Positions 8,450 through 20,359 of a stretch of 42,140 nt of DNA are shown piece after piece. Every line of letters begins with the position of its first letter. Positions within the stretch are counted from its first letter, which is position 1. A program made the position numbers and the translations under genes. Below the pieces are notes generated by a model. That model was not told where the DNA came from. It searched no databases and was given only the letters and a program-made list of their open reading frames with translations. Origin of the DNA: Gammaproteobacteria bacterium (GTDB lineage Bacteria; Pseudomonadota; Gammaproteobacteria; JACCXJ01); NCBI GenBank assembly GCA_013697045.1, contig JACCXJ010000289.1:1-42140 (forward strand), given 5' to 3'.

Positions 8450-8649
8450 TTTTCCTCCGGTGCTGAACTGGCTAACTGACTCGCGGCGCGTAAGGTAGCA
8501 CACATTGGCGGCAACCTGAACCGACTCGGCGGCGCTTTTTTTCCCCTTGCCTGGCAACGACCCGGAGTTGCGCAATGGGTCAGGTGTCGGGGGCCGGGAG
8601 GTCCCGTCATTGATATCGATCTCGGTCAATGGATGACCGATGACATGCC

Positions 8650-10557
8650 TCACAGTTTGTCCTTGAAGATCGCGACGTCGGCATTCGCGCGCAGGCCGGC
8701 GATGAAATCCTGCCACGCGGCCTCGCTCGCGGCGCGCTGCAGGCGCTCCCGGGTGTCCTGCCGCTCCTTGTCGGTCAGCTTGGCCGGGTCCCCATCCGTC
8801 ACGCCGAGGACGGCGATAAGGGCATAGTCTCCGCCATCCAACGCCACGCCACCGTAGCTCGGGCCGGTCCCGGCGGGGCGCGGCAGGCGAAAGGCGCTGT
8901 GCCTGAGCACGGGATCCACCTGATCCGTTCGGCGACCGAGATCGGGCACGTCTTTCCATTCGAGCTTCTCGGCGGCCGCCAGCTTGGCGCGGTCTTCACC
9001 GTCCTGGAGGCGCTTGAGCAGGGCCTTGCCGCGTTCCTCCGTCATGGCCTTGGCCTTCTCGGACTGGATGGTGGAGACGATCTCCGAGCGCACCTCGTCG
9101 AGCTTCCGCCGCTCGGCCGGCCGGTGTTCCTTGACCCGCAACACCACCGCGTGCTCATCCCCGAGATCGAGTACCTCGCTATTCGCGCGTTCCTCCAGGA
9201 CTTCCGGGCTGAAGGCCGTGTCGAACACCTTTTCCTGCGCGGCGATCCCCGCGCCCCCGGTGCGCGGAAAGAAATCGCTCTCTTGTACCGACAACCCGAG
9301 CTGTTTGGCGGCGACCTCCAGGGTATCCGGGTTTTCGAAGGTGAGCGTGGCGAGCTGTTCGGCCTGCTCGAAGAACTGGCGCTCCGCCTGCTCGCGCCGA
9401 TACGCCTTTTCTACGTCGGTGCGGGCCTCGGCGAAACCCTTGGTGCTGCCGGCCTTGATCTCCTCCAGGCGGATGATGTGATAGCCGAAGCGGCTGCGCA
9501 CCGGTTCGGGAAGCTCACCCGGCTTCATCTCGAATACGGTTTTATCGAAGGCCGGATCCATGACCCCCTGGCCGAAAAACCCGAGATCGCCACCCTGGGC
9601 CTTAGACCCGAGGTCCTCCGAACGCTCCCTGGCGAGCGTCTCGAAGGACTGGCCGCTCCTGGCCTGGCCCAGGATCTCCAAGGCCCGCGTGCGCGCCGCC
9701 GCCTCGTCGCTCGCCGACGCGTCTTTGGCGAGCTGGATCAAGATATGCCGGGCCCTGCGCTGTTCGGGGACGGTGAAATTCGCCGCATGAGCGTCGTAAT
9801 AGGCCTTGACGGCGTCCTCGTTGACCGCGACTTCCTTGGCCATGTCCGTGAGCGACAGCTCGAGGTAGAGGACCTTGACCAACTCCGGGCTCATATACCG
9901 ATCCCGGTGTTTCTCATAATAGGCGAGGACGTCCTCATCCTTGATCTGGAGCGCCGCCTTTACCGGCTCGGCCGACAAGTTGATATAGGCGATCGCGCGT
10001 TTCTCTGCGTCGCCGGCAGCCACCCAATCCGCGTCTTTCTTGCTCACGAACGCGGTGGCCGCCACGGCCTGTCGAAGCTGCTCGGTCAAGAGATCGCGCC
10101 GTACTTTTTCTTCGAATACCGCCGGGGTCATGCCGTTGGCCTCGATCTGACGCTCGTAGAGGTCACGGGCGAACTTGCCGTCGCGCTGAAAGGCGGGCAA
10201 GGACTGGATCGTCTTGCTGACCTGCCGGTCTCCGACGCGCATCCCAGCCTCGGCGGCGGTCTGCTGCTCCAGGAGCGCCGCGACCATCTGGTTCAGCGAT
10301 TGCTCTTTCAGACGATCTTCATTGAAGGCCGCGGGGATCTGCCCGCCGAGCAGCGACTGCAGTTGCTGGCGATAACCCTGGTAGCCCTGCTGAAACTCCT
10401 TGAGCTCCAGTTCGTCGCCGTTGACTTTCGCGACGATCACCTGGGATGCGGCGCTGAAGTATTCGTTGATGCCCCAGAGCGCGAACGGGATGCAGATCAG
10501 GATGACGATGATCCAGGCAATAAGGCCGTGGGAGTGATCGCGGAGGCTCTGTAACAT
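8650..10557 (-). CDS. ppiD: Peptidyl-prolyl cis-trans isomerase / periplasmic chaperone PpiD
   Basis: PpiD is an inner-membrane-anchored periplasmic foldase that meets proteins leaving the Sec translocon. The 635 residues begin with a short cytoplasmic stretch and one membrane anchor (HGLIAWIIVILICIPFALWG, ~10-30), followed by an SurA-like N-terminal chaperone region, a parvulin rotamase domain (~260-365; RRARHILIQL, FETLARERSED, GGDLGFFGQG, FGYHIIRLEEI), and a C-terminal helical region. Length and order match the family (E. coli 623). It closes the tig-clpPX-lon-hupB-ppiD cluster in its usual position, separated from hupB by two tRNA genes. Confidence 0.95.
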   Translation of the reverse strand: MLQSLRDHSHGLIAWIIVILICIPFALWGINEYFSAASQVIVAKVNGDELELKEFQQGYQGYRQQLQSLLGGQIPAAFNEDRLKEQSLNQMVAALLEQQTAAEAGMRVGDRQVSKTIQSLPAFQRDGKFARDLYERQIEANGMTPAVFEEKVRRDLLTEQLRQAVAATAFVSKKDADWVAAGDAEKRAIAYINLSAEPVKAALQIKDEDVLAYYEKHRDRYMSPELVKVLYLELSLTDMAKEVAVNEDAVKAYYDAHAANFTVPEQRRARHILIQLAKDASASDEAAARTRALEILGQARSGQSFETLARERSEDLGSKAQGGDLGFFGQGVMDPAFDKTVFEMKPGELPEPVRSRFGYHIIRLEEIKAGSTKGFAEARTDVEKAYRREQAERQFFEQAEQLATLTFENPDTLEVAAKQLGLSVQESDFFPRTGGAGIAAQEKVFDTAFSPEVLEERANSEVLDLGDEHAVVLRVKEHRPAERRKLDEVRSEIVSTIQSEKAKAMTEERGKALLKRLQDGEDRAKLAAAEKLEWKDVPDLGRRTDQVDPVLRHSAFRLPRPAGTGPSYGGVALDGGDYALIAVLGVTDGDPAKLTDKERQDTRERLQRAASEAAWQDFIAGLRANADVAIFKDKL

Positions 10558-10646
10558 CGGGTGTGGCGGGTCGGCCGTGGGGAGATCAGCTAGGGTCGCC
10601 GACCACGAGGGCCTGGACGCGGGACAGCGTGGCGACAGTGAGGTAA

Positions 10647-10723
10647 TGGCGGAGTGGACGGGACTCGAACCCGCGACCCCCGGCGTGACAGGCCGGTATT
10701 CTAACCGACTGAACTACCACTCC
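10647..10723 (-). tRNA. tRNA-Asp (GTC)
   Basis: The minus strand reads GGAGTGG...CCACTCC-G-CCA with a full cloverleaf: D-arm around AGTTCAGTCGGTTAGAAT, anticodon loop CTGTCAC (anticodon GTC), and T-arm GGGTTCGAGTCCC. The sequence is nearly that of E. coli tRNA-Asp and encodes its own CCA. The length is 77 nt. Confidence 0.96.
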
Positions 10724-10768
10724 GCTGTTCACGAAGCTGCTTACATCAGATGTTGACATCAAGGGCAA

Positions 10769-10844
10769 TGGTGGGTGCTGAGGGGTTCGAACCCCCGACC
10801 TTCGCCTTGTAAGGGCGACGCTCTCCCAACTGAGCTAAGCACCC
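10769..10844 (-). tRNA. tRNA-Val (TAC)
   Basis: The minus strand reads GGGTGCT...AGCACCC-A-CCA with D-arm TTAGCTCAGTTGGGAGAGC, anticodon loop CTTACAA (anticodon TAC) and T-arm GGGGTTCGAACCCC. It is 76 nt with encoded CCA. The pair tRNA-Val/tRNA-Asp between hupB and ppiD is a common gammaproteobacterial arrangement. Confidence 0.96.
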
Positions 10845-10866
10845 CAAGGCCCACCCACGGCCCAGA

Positions 10867-11139
10867 CTAGTTTACGGCATCCCGCAACGCCTTACCAGGT
10901 TTGAAGGCCGGGAGATTGGAAGCCGGGATCGAGATGACGTCGCCGGTCCTCGGGTTTCGCCCCGAGCGCGCCGCCCGTTTGCGCACCGTGAAGGTGCCGA
11001 ACCCGACGAGCGTGACCTCATCGTCGCCCTTGAGCGCCCCGGCGATGACATCTACCAGTGCGTCGACGGCCCTACCGGCATCCACCTTCGTGAGATTTGC
11101 CGATCCGGCCACGGCGTCGATCAACTCCGCTTTATTCAT
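10867..11139 (-). CDS. hupB: DNA-binding protein HU (beta-type)
   Basis: HU is a small histone-like dimer that bends and compacts DNA without sequence preference. The 90-residue product has the full family length, starts MNKAELIDAVA, and carries the DNA-arm signature GRNPRTGDVISIPAS with the conserved Pro at the arm tip, ending FKPGKALRDAVN. Its place directly downstream of lon supports hupB over hupA. The 252-bp gap to lon holds no gene I can support. Confidence 0.96.
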   Translation of the reverse strand: MNKAELIDAVAGSANLTKVDAGRAVDALVDVIAGALKGDDEVTLVGFGTFTVRKRAARSGRNPRTGDVISIPASNLPAFKPGKALRDAVN

Positions 11140-11391
11140 TGTGTTGGCTCCCCGAGAGTGTCACCTGACGGATTTATGTTCAGACCCCATCCCATGAAGG
11201 AGAGATTGCGCGGCCCAAGGCAGACACCTCTGCGGAACGACAGGCAACGCGGCAAGCCTTTATACCGAAAGGCCAGCCCCCCGTCAAGCAAAACCGTGGG
11301 GACGCCGCGGATGCCGCGGTGTCGCCCAGCGGCGCCGCTATCGTCTCAATGCGCCGAGGGAACGTGTCGCCACTATGGTCAGTGGCGCCGG

Positions 11392-13803
<2,412 letters not shown>

Positions 13804-13829
13804 TGCGGTGCCTTTAATGGATTGACTAA

Positions 13830-13942
13830 ATGGGGGTCTCCACTTAGCTGCAGTGACTACAAGATATTGGGGTCAGGGCTTGGCGATGATGTCCTTGAGG
13901 GTGCCTGTTGAGTATATACTACAGCTAAGTGGAGACCCCCTT
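13830..13942. mobile_element. 113-bp MITE-like element with 8-bp target duplication, upstream of lon
   Basis: GGGGGTCTCCACTTAGCTG (13832-13850) and its exact reverse complement (13922-13940) form 19-bp perfect ends, extending to 21 bp with one mismatch at 13830/13942. The direct repeat TTGACTAA flanks it on both sides (13822-13829 and 13943-13950), as expected for an 8-bp target-site duplication. The interior has no ORF. It contains the -10-like word TATACT (reverse of 13911-13916) reading toward lon. An 8-bp duplication with GGG ends fits IS1595-, ISL3- or IS66-type machinery, but no parent element is in the window. Its inner edge lies 26 bp from the lon start codon. Confidence 0.8.
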
Positions 13943-14073
13943 TTGACTAATGGCATGGATCGACTAATGGAGCGGACCTCCCTCGGCACCCATATGGGGT
14001 GCAATGGCCGGTTTTCAACGGCGCAGACGCGGGCGATGCGCGCGTGCCGCCGATGCCCTTTGTCGCGCCTCAA

Positions 14074-15354
14074 TCAGTCCGCCGCGACCTTCGGCATGTC
14101 CATTCCCTCGTAGAGGTACAAGGGCTTGGACTCGCCGTTGATTACCGTCTCATCGACCACGACCTTGACCACGGTGCCCAGAGAGGGTAGCTCGTACATC
14201 GTGTCCAGGAGGTGATGCTCGAGGATGGAACGTAGACCGCGAGCCCCCGTCTTGCGCTCCACCGCCTTGCGCGCGATGCTGCGTAAGGCATTGTCGCGAA
14301 ACTCGATTTCACAGCCTTCCATGTCGAAGAGCCGCGCGTACTGCTTGGTGATGGCATTCTTCGGCTCGGTGAGGATCTGGATGAGCTGCGCCTCATCGAG
14401 CTCGTCGAGCACCGCGATGACCGGCAGTCGGCCGACGAACTCCGGAATGAGGCCATATTTGATCAGGTCCTCCGGCTCGACCTGGTGCAATAACTCACTG
14501 GTGCGCTTCTTGTCGTCCCTGCTCTTGACCTCCGCGGAAAACCCGATGCCTCCACGCTCGGACCGCGCCCGGATGATCTTCTCGAGGCCCGAGAAAGCGC
14601 CCCCGCAGATAAAAAGGATGTTGCCGGTATTGACCTGCAGGAACTCCTGCTGGGGGTGTTTGCGGCCGCCCTGGGGAGGCACCGAGGCGATGGTGCCCTC
14701 GATCAGCTTCAACAGGGCCTGCTGCACCCCCTCCCCGGAGACGTCGCGCGTGATCGAGGGGTTGTCCGATTTGCGAGAGATCTTGTCGATCTCGTCGATG
14801 TAGACGATGCCCGTCTGGGCCTTTTCTACGTCGTAGTCGCACTTCTGGAGGAGTTTCTGGATGATGTTCTCGACATCCTCCCCGACATAGCCGGCCTCGG
14901 TCAGGGTGGTGGCGTCGGCTATCGTGAACGGCACGTTGAGGAGCCGGGCCAGGGTCTCCGCCAAGAGGGTCTTGCCGCTGCCGGTTGGACCGACCAGAAG
15001 GACATTGCTCTTGGCCAGCTCGACGTCGCTTTGTTTGGCGCGCGTGGTCAGTCGCTTGTAGTGGTTGTAGACGGCGACGGACAGGATCTTCTTGGCCCTG
15101 TCCTGGCCTATCACATACTCATCGAGGATGTGCCGGAGCTGGTGCGGTGTGGGCAGTTTCTTGCCGGCGCTGCCTGCGGACTTCCCGTGCATCTCCTCGC
15201 GAATGATGTCGTTGCACAGCTCGACGCATTCGTCGCAGATGAATACCGACGGTCCCGCGATGAGCTTTCGAACCTCATGCTGGCTCTTGCCGCAGAACGA
15301 GCAGTACAGCAAGCGTTCGCCATCACCACCTCTCTGCTGTCTGTTGTCGCTCAT
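14074..15354 (-). CDS. clpX: ATP-dependent Clp protease ATP-binding subunit ClpX
   Basis: ClpX is the AAA+ unfoldase that feeds tagged or adaptor-delivered proteins into ClpP. The 426 residues carry a zinc-binding domain with Cys18, Cys21, Cys40 and Cys43, Walker A GPTGSGKT (122-129), Walker B VYIDEIDK, the substrate-pore loop GYVGED, sensor residues in the [19 protein letters not shown] region, and the IGF tripeptide in GGIGFSAEV that docks on ClpP. The length matches the family. It lies 70 bp downstream of clpP in the same direction. Confidence 0.97.
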   Translation of the reverse strand: MSDNRQQRGGDGERLLYCSFCGKSQHEVRKLIAGPSVFICDECVELCNDIIREEMHGKSAGSAGKKLPTPHQLRHILDEYVIGQDRAKKILSVAVYNHYKRLTTRAKQSDVELAKSNVLLVGPTGSGKTLLAETLARLLNVPFTIADATTLTEAGYVGEDVENIIQKLLQKCDYDVEKAQTGIVYIDEIDKISRKSDNPSITRDVSGEGVQQALLKLIEGTIASVPPQGGRKHPQQEFLQVNTGNILFICGGAFSGLEKIIRARSERGGIGFSAEVKSRDDKKRTSELLHQVEPEDLIKYGLIPEFVGRLPVIAVLDELDEAQLIQILTEPKNAITKQYARLFDMEGCEIEFRDNALRSIARKAVERKTGARGLRSILEHHLLDTMYELPSLGTVVKVVVDETVINGESKPLYLYEGMDMPKVAAD

Positions 15355-15424
15355 GTCCCACCTCTAGGCACGATTCAAGAACAAGGGGATCGGGCGGTGC
15401 GGCCTTGGGATCTCCGGGTGCAAG

Positions 15425-16045
15425 TTATGATCCGGTCTGCGGGCGCTGTTCCCGTCGGTACAGCACAGCGTCGATGATACCGTACTCCTTGGCCTCTTCC
15501 GCACCCATAAAGTTATCGCGTTCGGTATCGGTGGCGATCTTGGCGAGCGGCTGCCCGGTATGCTTGGCCAATACCTCGTTGAGCCTGTCCCTGGCCTTCA
15601 GGATCTCGCGGGCATGGATGTCGACGTCGGTCGCCTGTCCCTGGAAGCCCCCGAGCGGCTGATGGATCATGATCCGCGAGTGCGGCAGGCAGTGACGTTT
15701 CCCGCGTGCCCCACCGGCGAGCAGCAAGGCCCCCATGCTCGCGGCTTGACCCACGCACATGGTGCTGACGTCGGGCTTGATGAACTGCATGGTATCGTAG
15801 ACCGCGAGCCCGGCGCTGACGGATCCGCCGGGCGAGTTGATATAGAAATGGATGTCCTTGTCCGGATTCTCGGACTCCAGGAACAAGAGCTGGGCCACGA
15901 TGAGGTTGGCGACATCGTCGCTGACCGCGCCGACCAGAAACACCACGCGCTCCTTGAGGAGGCGGGAATAGATATCGTACGCGCGTTCCCCACGTGCCGA
16001 TTGTTCGACGACGATTGGGACTAGGTTCAAACCCTGGGTGGCCAT
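15425..16045 (-). CDS. clpP: ATP-dependent Clp protease proteolytic subunit ClpP
   Basis: ClpP is the serine peptidase barrel that works with ClpX. The 206-residue product has the catalytic triad Ser103 (GQAASMG), His128 (MIHQPLGG) and Asp177 (TERDNF), spaced exactly as in E. coli, plus the conserved N-terminal [21 protein letters not shown] chose the ATG at 16045 because AGGA precedes it by 7 bases and the protein starts at the family position. The frame stays open further upstream only through a 14-bp tandem repeat. It is co-oriented between tig and clpX. Confidence 0.97.
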   Translation of the reverse strand: MATQGLNLVPIVVEQSARGERAYDIYSRLLKERVVFLVGAVSDDVANLIVAQLLFLESENPDKDIHFYINSPGGSVSAGLAVYDTMQFIKPDVSTMCVGQAASMGALLLAGGARGKRHCLPHSRIMIHQPLGGFQGQATDVDIHAREILKARDRLNEVLAKHTGQPLAKIATDTERDNFMGAEEAKEYGIIDAVLYRREQRPQTGS

Positions 16046-16057
16046 ATCGGTTCCTGA

Positions 16058-16100
16058 GGTAATCGATCTCCGGTAATCGATCTCTGGGTAATCGACCTCC
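16058..16100. repeat. 14-bp tandem repeat, three copies, upstream of clpP
   Basis: GGTAATCGATCTCC (16058-16071), GGTAATCGATCTCT (16072-16085) and GGGTAATCGACCTCC (16086-16100) are consecutive near-copies. On the minus strand two of the units carry a GGAG word, so the repeat multiplies ribosome-site-like motifs upstream of clpP and stretches the tig-clpP spacer. Confidence 0.88.
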
Positions 16101-16128
16101 CCGGGGGGGTTCCCGGGGACACCGGATG

Positions 16129-17457
16129 TCACGGGGCCCTACCATGCCCGTGCTCAGTCTGCCCCGGATTGAGCAAGGCGTCAAACGTGATCGGCCGCGC
16201 CTGTACCTGGGCGCGGGCCACCACCCACTCGACCACGGCGTCTTCCAGGACCGCGGCCTCTATGGTGGCGAGGCGGCTACGGTCCGCATAATACCAGTTG
16301 ACCACCGCAGCGGGCTCCTGGTAGGCAGCCCCGAGGCCCTCGATGGCCGCCCGAACCCGCGCCGGATCGGCCTTGAGCCCCTGGCTGCGAATGACCTCCG
16401 CAACCACCAGGGCGACAGCCATGCGCCGGCGTGCCTCACCCTGGAAGGCGGTGACGGCTAGGTCGTCCGGGGTCTCGACGCCGTGGAGGCGCAGGTCCTG
16501 GCGCGCCGCCTCACTGAGCCGCAAGGCTTCGTCCTGCACCAGGGCCTCAGGGATCTCGACGGGGTGGGCCGCGGCCAGGGCCTGTAGCACGGCGCGTTTC
16601 ACCAGCGCGTGGATGGCGTGGTCGCGCTCACCCTCCAAGCCCTCCCGCACACGCGCCCGCAGGCGCTCGATCCCGCCCTGTTCGATCCGTAGCTCTCGTG
16701 CGAAGACATCATCGAGCGCGGGCAGGACCGGCTCCGACACCGTCTTGATGAGAACCGCGAACTGCACCGGGCGACCGGCAAGCGCCTGTTTCACATAGTC
16801 GTCGGGGAACCTGAGGTCAAGCGTCCGCGCCTCGCCGGGCAGGGCGCCGTAGAGGCCGTCCGTGAACCCGTCGAGGAGGCGCGAGACACCCAGATCGACC
16901 TTCATCCCCTGGGCCTCGCCGCCTTCGAAACGCTGCCCGTCGACGCTCGCCTCGTAATCGATCTCGATCCTGTCGCCGTGTTGCGCCGGTCGGGTCACGG
17001 GGTTGAAGCCGCGGTGCCGATGGCGCAGAAGCTCCATGGCCCGATCGAGGTCGTCGGGCTGGACGGTACATTGCGGGACCTCGATGTGGAGCGCCTCGAC
17101 GGGCGTCAAGCGTACCTCCGGGTAGACCTCGAAGGTCGCGTGGTAGGCAAAGCCCTCGCCCGTCTCCACCGGCAGCGGTTCGATCTGTGCTTCCCCGGCG
17201 GGGCGCAGGCGTTCCTGCTGGAGCGCGTCGCGATAGCTCGTCCGCAGCATCTCGCCCACGACCTCGCGCCGCAACTCGGCGCCGTAACGCTGCTCTATGA
17301 GCCGGCGCGGCACCTTTCCGACCCGGAAACCGTCTATCCGGGCCGTGCGCAAGAGCTTCGCGAGCCGCTGCTCGATCTCCGCCGCTACGTGTTCTTCGGG
17401 GATGCGGACGGTCAAGCGCCGCCCCAGCGATCCCACGGTGTCTACAGTGACTTGCAT
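16129..17457 (-). CDS. tig: Trigger factor
   Basis: Trigger factor binds at the ribosome exit tunnel and shields nascent chains. The 442 residues include the ribosome-docking signature [17 protein letters not shown] (~43-59), the middle FKBP-like PPIase domain (~150-245; [20 protein letters not shown]), and the helical C-terminal chaperone arms. The length matches E. coli (432). It heads the tig-clpP-clpX-lon block. The C-terminal tail ends in a short Gly/His-rich extension (TEHGHGRAP). Confidence 0.95.
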   Translation of the reverse strand: MQVTVDTVGSLGRRLTVRIPEEHVAAEIEQRLAKLLRTARIDGFRVGKVPRRLIEQRYGAELRREVVGEMLRTSYRDALQQERLRPAGEAQIEPLPVETGEGFAYHATFEVYPEVRLTPVEALHIEVPQCTVQPDDLDRAMELLRHRHRGFNPVTRPAQHGDRIEIDYEASVDGQRFEGGEAQGMKVDLGVSRLLDGFTDGLYGALPGEARTLDLRFPDDYVKQALAGRPVQFAVLIKTVSEPVLPALDDVFARELRIEQGGIERLRARVREGLEGERDHAIHALVKRAVLQALAAAHPVEIPEALVQDEALRLSEAARQDLRLHGVETPDDLAVTAFQGEARRRMAVALVVAEVIRSQGLKADPARVRAAIEGLGAAYQEPAAVVNWYYADRSRLATIEAAVLEDAVVEWVVARAQVQARPITFDALLNPGQTEHGHGRAP

Positions 17458-17600
17458 GTAATCGATTCAGTACCTAAAAATCTGTCCGTGGCTCCCTTGC
17501 ACCGGGGAGCGCTGCGGCGCCACCGGCCTATGGCGGCGGGATCGGCACGCCCGCGACCGGCCTGACCCGACGAGCGGAGCGCACTTTACCGAAGGGAAGC

Positions 17601-17685
17601 TGGTGCGAAAGGAGAGACTCGAACTCTCACGGGTTGCCCCACTGGCACCTAAAACCAGCGCGTCTACCAGTTCCGCCACTTTCGC
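17601..17685 (-). tRNA. tRNA-Leu (TAG)
   Basis: The minus strand folds as an 85-nt class II tRNA: acceptor GCGAAAG/CTTTCGC, discriminator A, encoded CCA, D-arm GGCGGAACTGGTAGACGC, anticodon loop TTTAGGT (anticodon TAG), a long variable arm, and T-arm GAGTTCGAGTCTC. It stands alone upstream of tig, as in many gammaproteobacteria. Confidence 0.95.
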
Positions 17686-17896
17686 GTACGGGCACGGATG
17701 GAGTGGGCGCACGCCCCCTGCCACTCGAGCCATCTTGGAGAATAGCATCTAAGCTCGCGTCCCCACCAGTCGGCGCTCGACCCGGAGATCGGCCTCTCCC
17801 CCGCCGCCCCGCACTGCCGGATAAGCGCTCTGGAACCGTCACGACCCCGCGCCGGGTTGCGCGCCCGCCCGGCGGTGCAGCCAGAACCCGCGGCGT

Positions 17897-18886
17897 TCAG
17901 CCCGGCACGGCGTAGGGCAGCGGCATGAGCGACAAGACGGGGCCGCTGGGATCGCCCAGGTGGAGGCTCTGATCCGACGCCGCGATGTCGATCACGGCGA
18001 GCAGGGCGACCACACCATCCCGGTGGCGCTCTGCGGCGAGCACCTCGCCAGCCTTGCGCGGACCGTCCCAGAGCCTCTGAAACAGCGGTTGCCCGGCCGT
18101 GGGCACGCCATCACCCTTTGCATCGTCCAGCTGGGCACCGGCCAGAAACATCCGGCGCTTGATCTCGCCGCGATACTGGAGCCTCGCAATGACCTCCTGT
18201 CCCGGGTAGCAGCCCTTCTGAAAGGAAAGGCCACCCAGGGCCTCGAGGTTCAGCATCTGGGGCAGGTAGGTCTGCGAGGTCGCGCGATGGATCACCGGGA
18301 CACCGGAGAGGATTTCCAGGACCTGCCATGCCGGCGCCGAGCCGAGCGCCGGCACTACGGCCTCCCGTAGGGCCCGTACGGGCTCGGCTGCGCCCAAGAC
18401 GAGATACCGCGGACCGTATCCGGCCAGGGCTACGACGACAACGCCCGCCACTTCGATGAGCCCGCCCGCTCGCTCGGGCAAGGCGCCCAGGCGTTCGCGC
18501 AAGACCGCGCCCACCCCCGGTCCTGCGCAGCCTATAGTGATCCAGCGCGCGCGTTCCTCCGACAACTCGACCCGTGAGCGCAGGACATAGCGCTTGAGTC
18601 TCGCCAGCGTGTCTTCCGCCAGATCGTCGGGGAGGACCAACAGGTGTTGATCGACCAGGCAGAGGACGCGGCAGACCACGATCACCCGCCCCTTGGGGGT
18701 ACACCAGGCGGCCAGCTGGCTCTGCCCGGGCAGCAAGGCGCGCACGTCGCTGGTGAGCTGGCCGCCGAGAAAATCCACTGCGTCCCTGCCCCCGACCCGC
18801 AACACCGCGAGGTCGGGGAGATCGGCGACGAACTCGTCAGCGGGCTCGCGGGCCTCAGGCCACGTGGCACTCGGCTCAGTCATCAC
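17897..18886 (-). CDS. ygfZ: Folate-binding Fe-S cluster assembly protein YgfZ
   Basis: YgfZ is a folate-dependent protein related to the glycine-cleavage T-protein that helps build or repair certain iron-sulfur enzymes. The 329-residue product has the family signature KGCYPGQEVIAR (224-235), containing the essential Cys226. The N-terminal domain (DAVDFLGGQLTSDVRAL, WCTPKGRVI) and C-terminal barrel (RRMFLAGAQL) are also as in the GcvT-like fold. The start is MM; either ATG could be used. The gene is transcribed alone, away from tRNA-Leu's upstream side. Confidence 0.93.
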   Translation of the reverse strand: MMTEPSATWPEAREPADEFVADLPDLAVLRVGGRDAVDFLGGQLTSDVRALLPGQSQLAAWCTPKGRVIVVCRVLCLVDQHLLVLPDDLAEDTLARLKRYVLRSRVELSEERARWITIGCAGPGVGAVLRERLGALPERAGGLIEVAGVVVVALAGYGPRYLVLGAAEPVRALREAVVPALGSAPAWQVLEILSGVPVIHRATSQTYLPQMLNLEALGGLSFQKGCYPGQEVIARLQYRGEIKRRMFLAGAQLDDAKGDGVPTAGQPLFQRLWDGPRKAGEVLAAERHRDGVVALLAVIDIAASDQSLHLGDPSGPVLSLMPLPYAVPG

Positions 18887-18965
18887 GGGGCCCCGTCGCT
18901 CCGGCGGGCGCGCTGCCCATGACCCGGGCGGTGCATGCGTGTGCCGGCGAGCCTCTGCCCCTAGC

Positions 18966-19352
18966 TCAGCGTTTGGTCAAGGTGTAGAGGACCGTGCCGG
19001 CCGCCTGATCACCGAGTATGCTTCGGATCACGAACCTCGTGGCCAATAGGTCCAAGAGCCCGCTGGCGCATTCGCGGCCGAGCGGCACGCTGGGGACATT
19101 GTTCCCACTGCGGCTGAACGCGACCACCTGGATCTCGGGCCTGCTCCCCGGCGGATCGGAAACGACCGCGCACTGAAGGATGGCCACCTGGCGGGCCAGC
19201 TGGGCGGTGGCCGGCTCTGCGGCCAGCAGGGCTGCAAGCGTCAGCGCGGCCAACGCACCCCCTATCCTGCCGGTTGCTGAAGCGCCCTTGGCCGAATCGA
19301 CCCTGGTCGAATCCGCCCAGGTCGGATGGGCTCTCGTCGAATCGTGTCTCAT
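18966..19352 (-). CDS. Exported hypothetical protein, 128 aa
   Basis: This is an unrecognised small exported protein. A perfect AAGGAGGT sits 8 bases before the ATG. The N-terminus is unusual: about 20 polar residues (RHDSTRAHPTWADSTRVDS) encoded by four copies of a 15-bp repeat precede a normal hydrophobic signal segment (GALAALTLAALLAAEPATAQ). The mature part is about 75 residues with two cysteines (ILQCAVVSD, RECASGLLDLL), which could form a disulfide. It lies between ygfZ and tatC with no clear operon link. An internal GTG or CTG start closer to the signal peptide cannot be excluded. Confidence 0.7.
   Translation of the reverse strand: MRHDSTRAHPTWADSTRVDSAKGASATGRIGGALAALTLAALLAAEPATAQLARQVAILQCAVVSDPPGSRPEIQVVAFSRSGNNVPSVPLGRECASGLLDLLATRFVIRSILGDQAAGTVLYTLTKR
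19290..19349. repeat. 15-bp tandem repeat, four imperfect copies
   Basis: GGCCGAATCGACCCT, GGTCGAATCCGCCCA, GGTCGGATGGGCTCT and CGTCGAATCGTGTCT abut one another and end directly at the start codon of the exported protein. The unit is five codons, so the frame is preserved. Confidence 0.8.
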
Positions 19353-19532
19353 GTTCGGGACCTCCTTTGTTCCATCGCTTGCGGGAAGCGGGTTGGCGGA
19401 AGCCCTCCGGCCCCTCCATCCGGCGCGGCCTCGGCTTCCTGCCCCATACGGTAGCCCAATCGAGGGCTCGTGTCGCGCGGCCTGCGCCTGGGCGGGATGC
19501 GGCCAACGGGGGAGCCGGCGACCTACTCTATC

Positions 19533-19558
19533 GAGTATAGCCGGCGAGTATAGCCGGC
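19533..19558. repeat. 13-bp direct duplication downstream of tatC
   Basis: GAGTATAGCCGGC occurs twice in tandem (19533-19545, 19546-19558), six bases beyond the tatC stop. The rest of the 212-bp gap to the exported orphan holds nothing I can support. Confidence 0.85.
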
Positions 19559-19564
19559 ACCGGG

Positions 19565-20359
19565 CTAGCCCTCTGGGATCTCATTCGCGGCCCGCTCCTC
19601 GCGCCGGTGGTTTCTGGCGGTCACGGCCAGGATCAACATACCGACTTCGAAGAGCAGCCACATGGGCACCGCCATGAGGGTCTGGGAGACCACGTCGGGG
19701 GGGGTGAGCACCATGCCGATCACGAAAGCCGCGACGATCACATAGGGCCTCTTGGCGGAGAGGGCCTCGCGGGTCGTGATCCCGGTGTAGACCGAGACGA
19801 CGGTGAGGATCGGGACCTGGAAGGCAATCCCGAAGGCGAAGAAGATGGTGAGGACGAAATCCAGGTAGCGCCCGATGTCGGTCATGATCGCCACGCCCTC
19901 GGGGGCGGTCGCGGCGAAGAACGCGAACAGCACCGGGAACACGGCGAAGTAAGCGAAGGCCATTCCCGCGTAGAACAGCAAGGTGCTGGCGGCGAGGAGC
20001 GGCAGGACCAAGCGGCGCTCGTGCGCGTACAGACCGGGGGCCACGAACGCCCAGACCTGATAGAGGACATGGGGCATGGCCAGAAACACCGCCACCACCA
20101 ACGTGAGCTTGAAGGGCGCGAGGAAGGGCGATGCGACCTCGGTCGCGATCATGGAGGCGCCCCGCGGGAGCTGGCCGAGCAACGGCCGGGCGATCAGGGC
20201 ATAGATGTCGTTGGCGAAATAGGACAGGCCGAGGAACACCGCCACCACGCCGGCGATGGCACGCAACAGTCGCGCGCGCAGCTCGACCAGGTGGGAGATG
20301 AAGCTCTGCCCGCCCTGCTCGTCGTCAGCTTCTGGGTCCTTCCGGGGTGCCTTGGACAT
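19565..20359 (-). CDS. tatC: Sec-independent protein translocase TatC
   Basis: TatC is the six-span receptor of the twin-arginine system that exports folded proteins. The 264-residue product shows the conserved cytoplasmic N-terminus FISHLVELRARLLRA (with the F.HL.ELR motif), six hydrophobic segments, and the LTPPDVVSQTLMAVPMWLLFE region near segments 5-6. I chose the ATG at 20359; it overlaps the end of tatB by 35 bases, so translation is coupled. An in-frame ATG at 20377 is the alternative. Confidence 0.95.
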   Translation of the reverse strand: MSKAPRKDPEADDEQGGQSFISHLVELRARLLRAIAGVVAVFLGLSYFANDIYALIARPLLGQLPRGASMIATEVASPFLAPFKLTLVVAVFLAMPHVLYQVWAFVAPGLYAHERRLVLPLLAASTLLFYAGMAFAYFAVFPVLFAFFAATAPEGVAIMTDIGRYLDFVLTIFFAFGIAFQVPILTVVSVYTGITTREALSAKRPYVIVAAFVIGMVLTPPDVVSQTLMAVPMWLLFEVGMLILAVTARNHRREERAANEIPEG

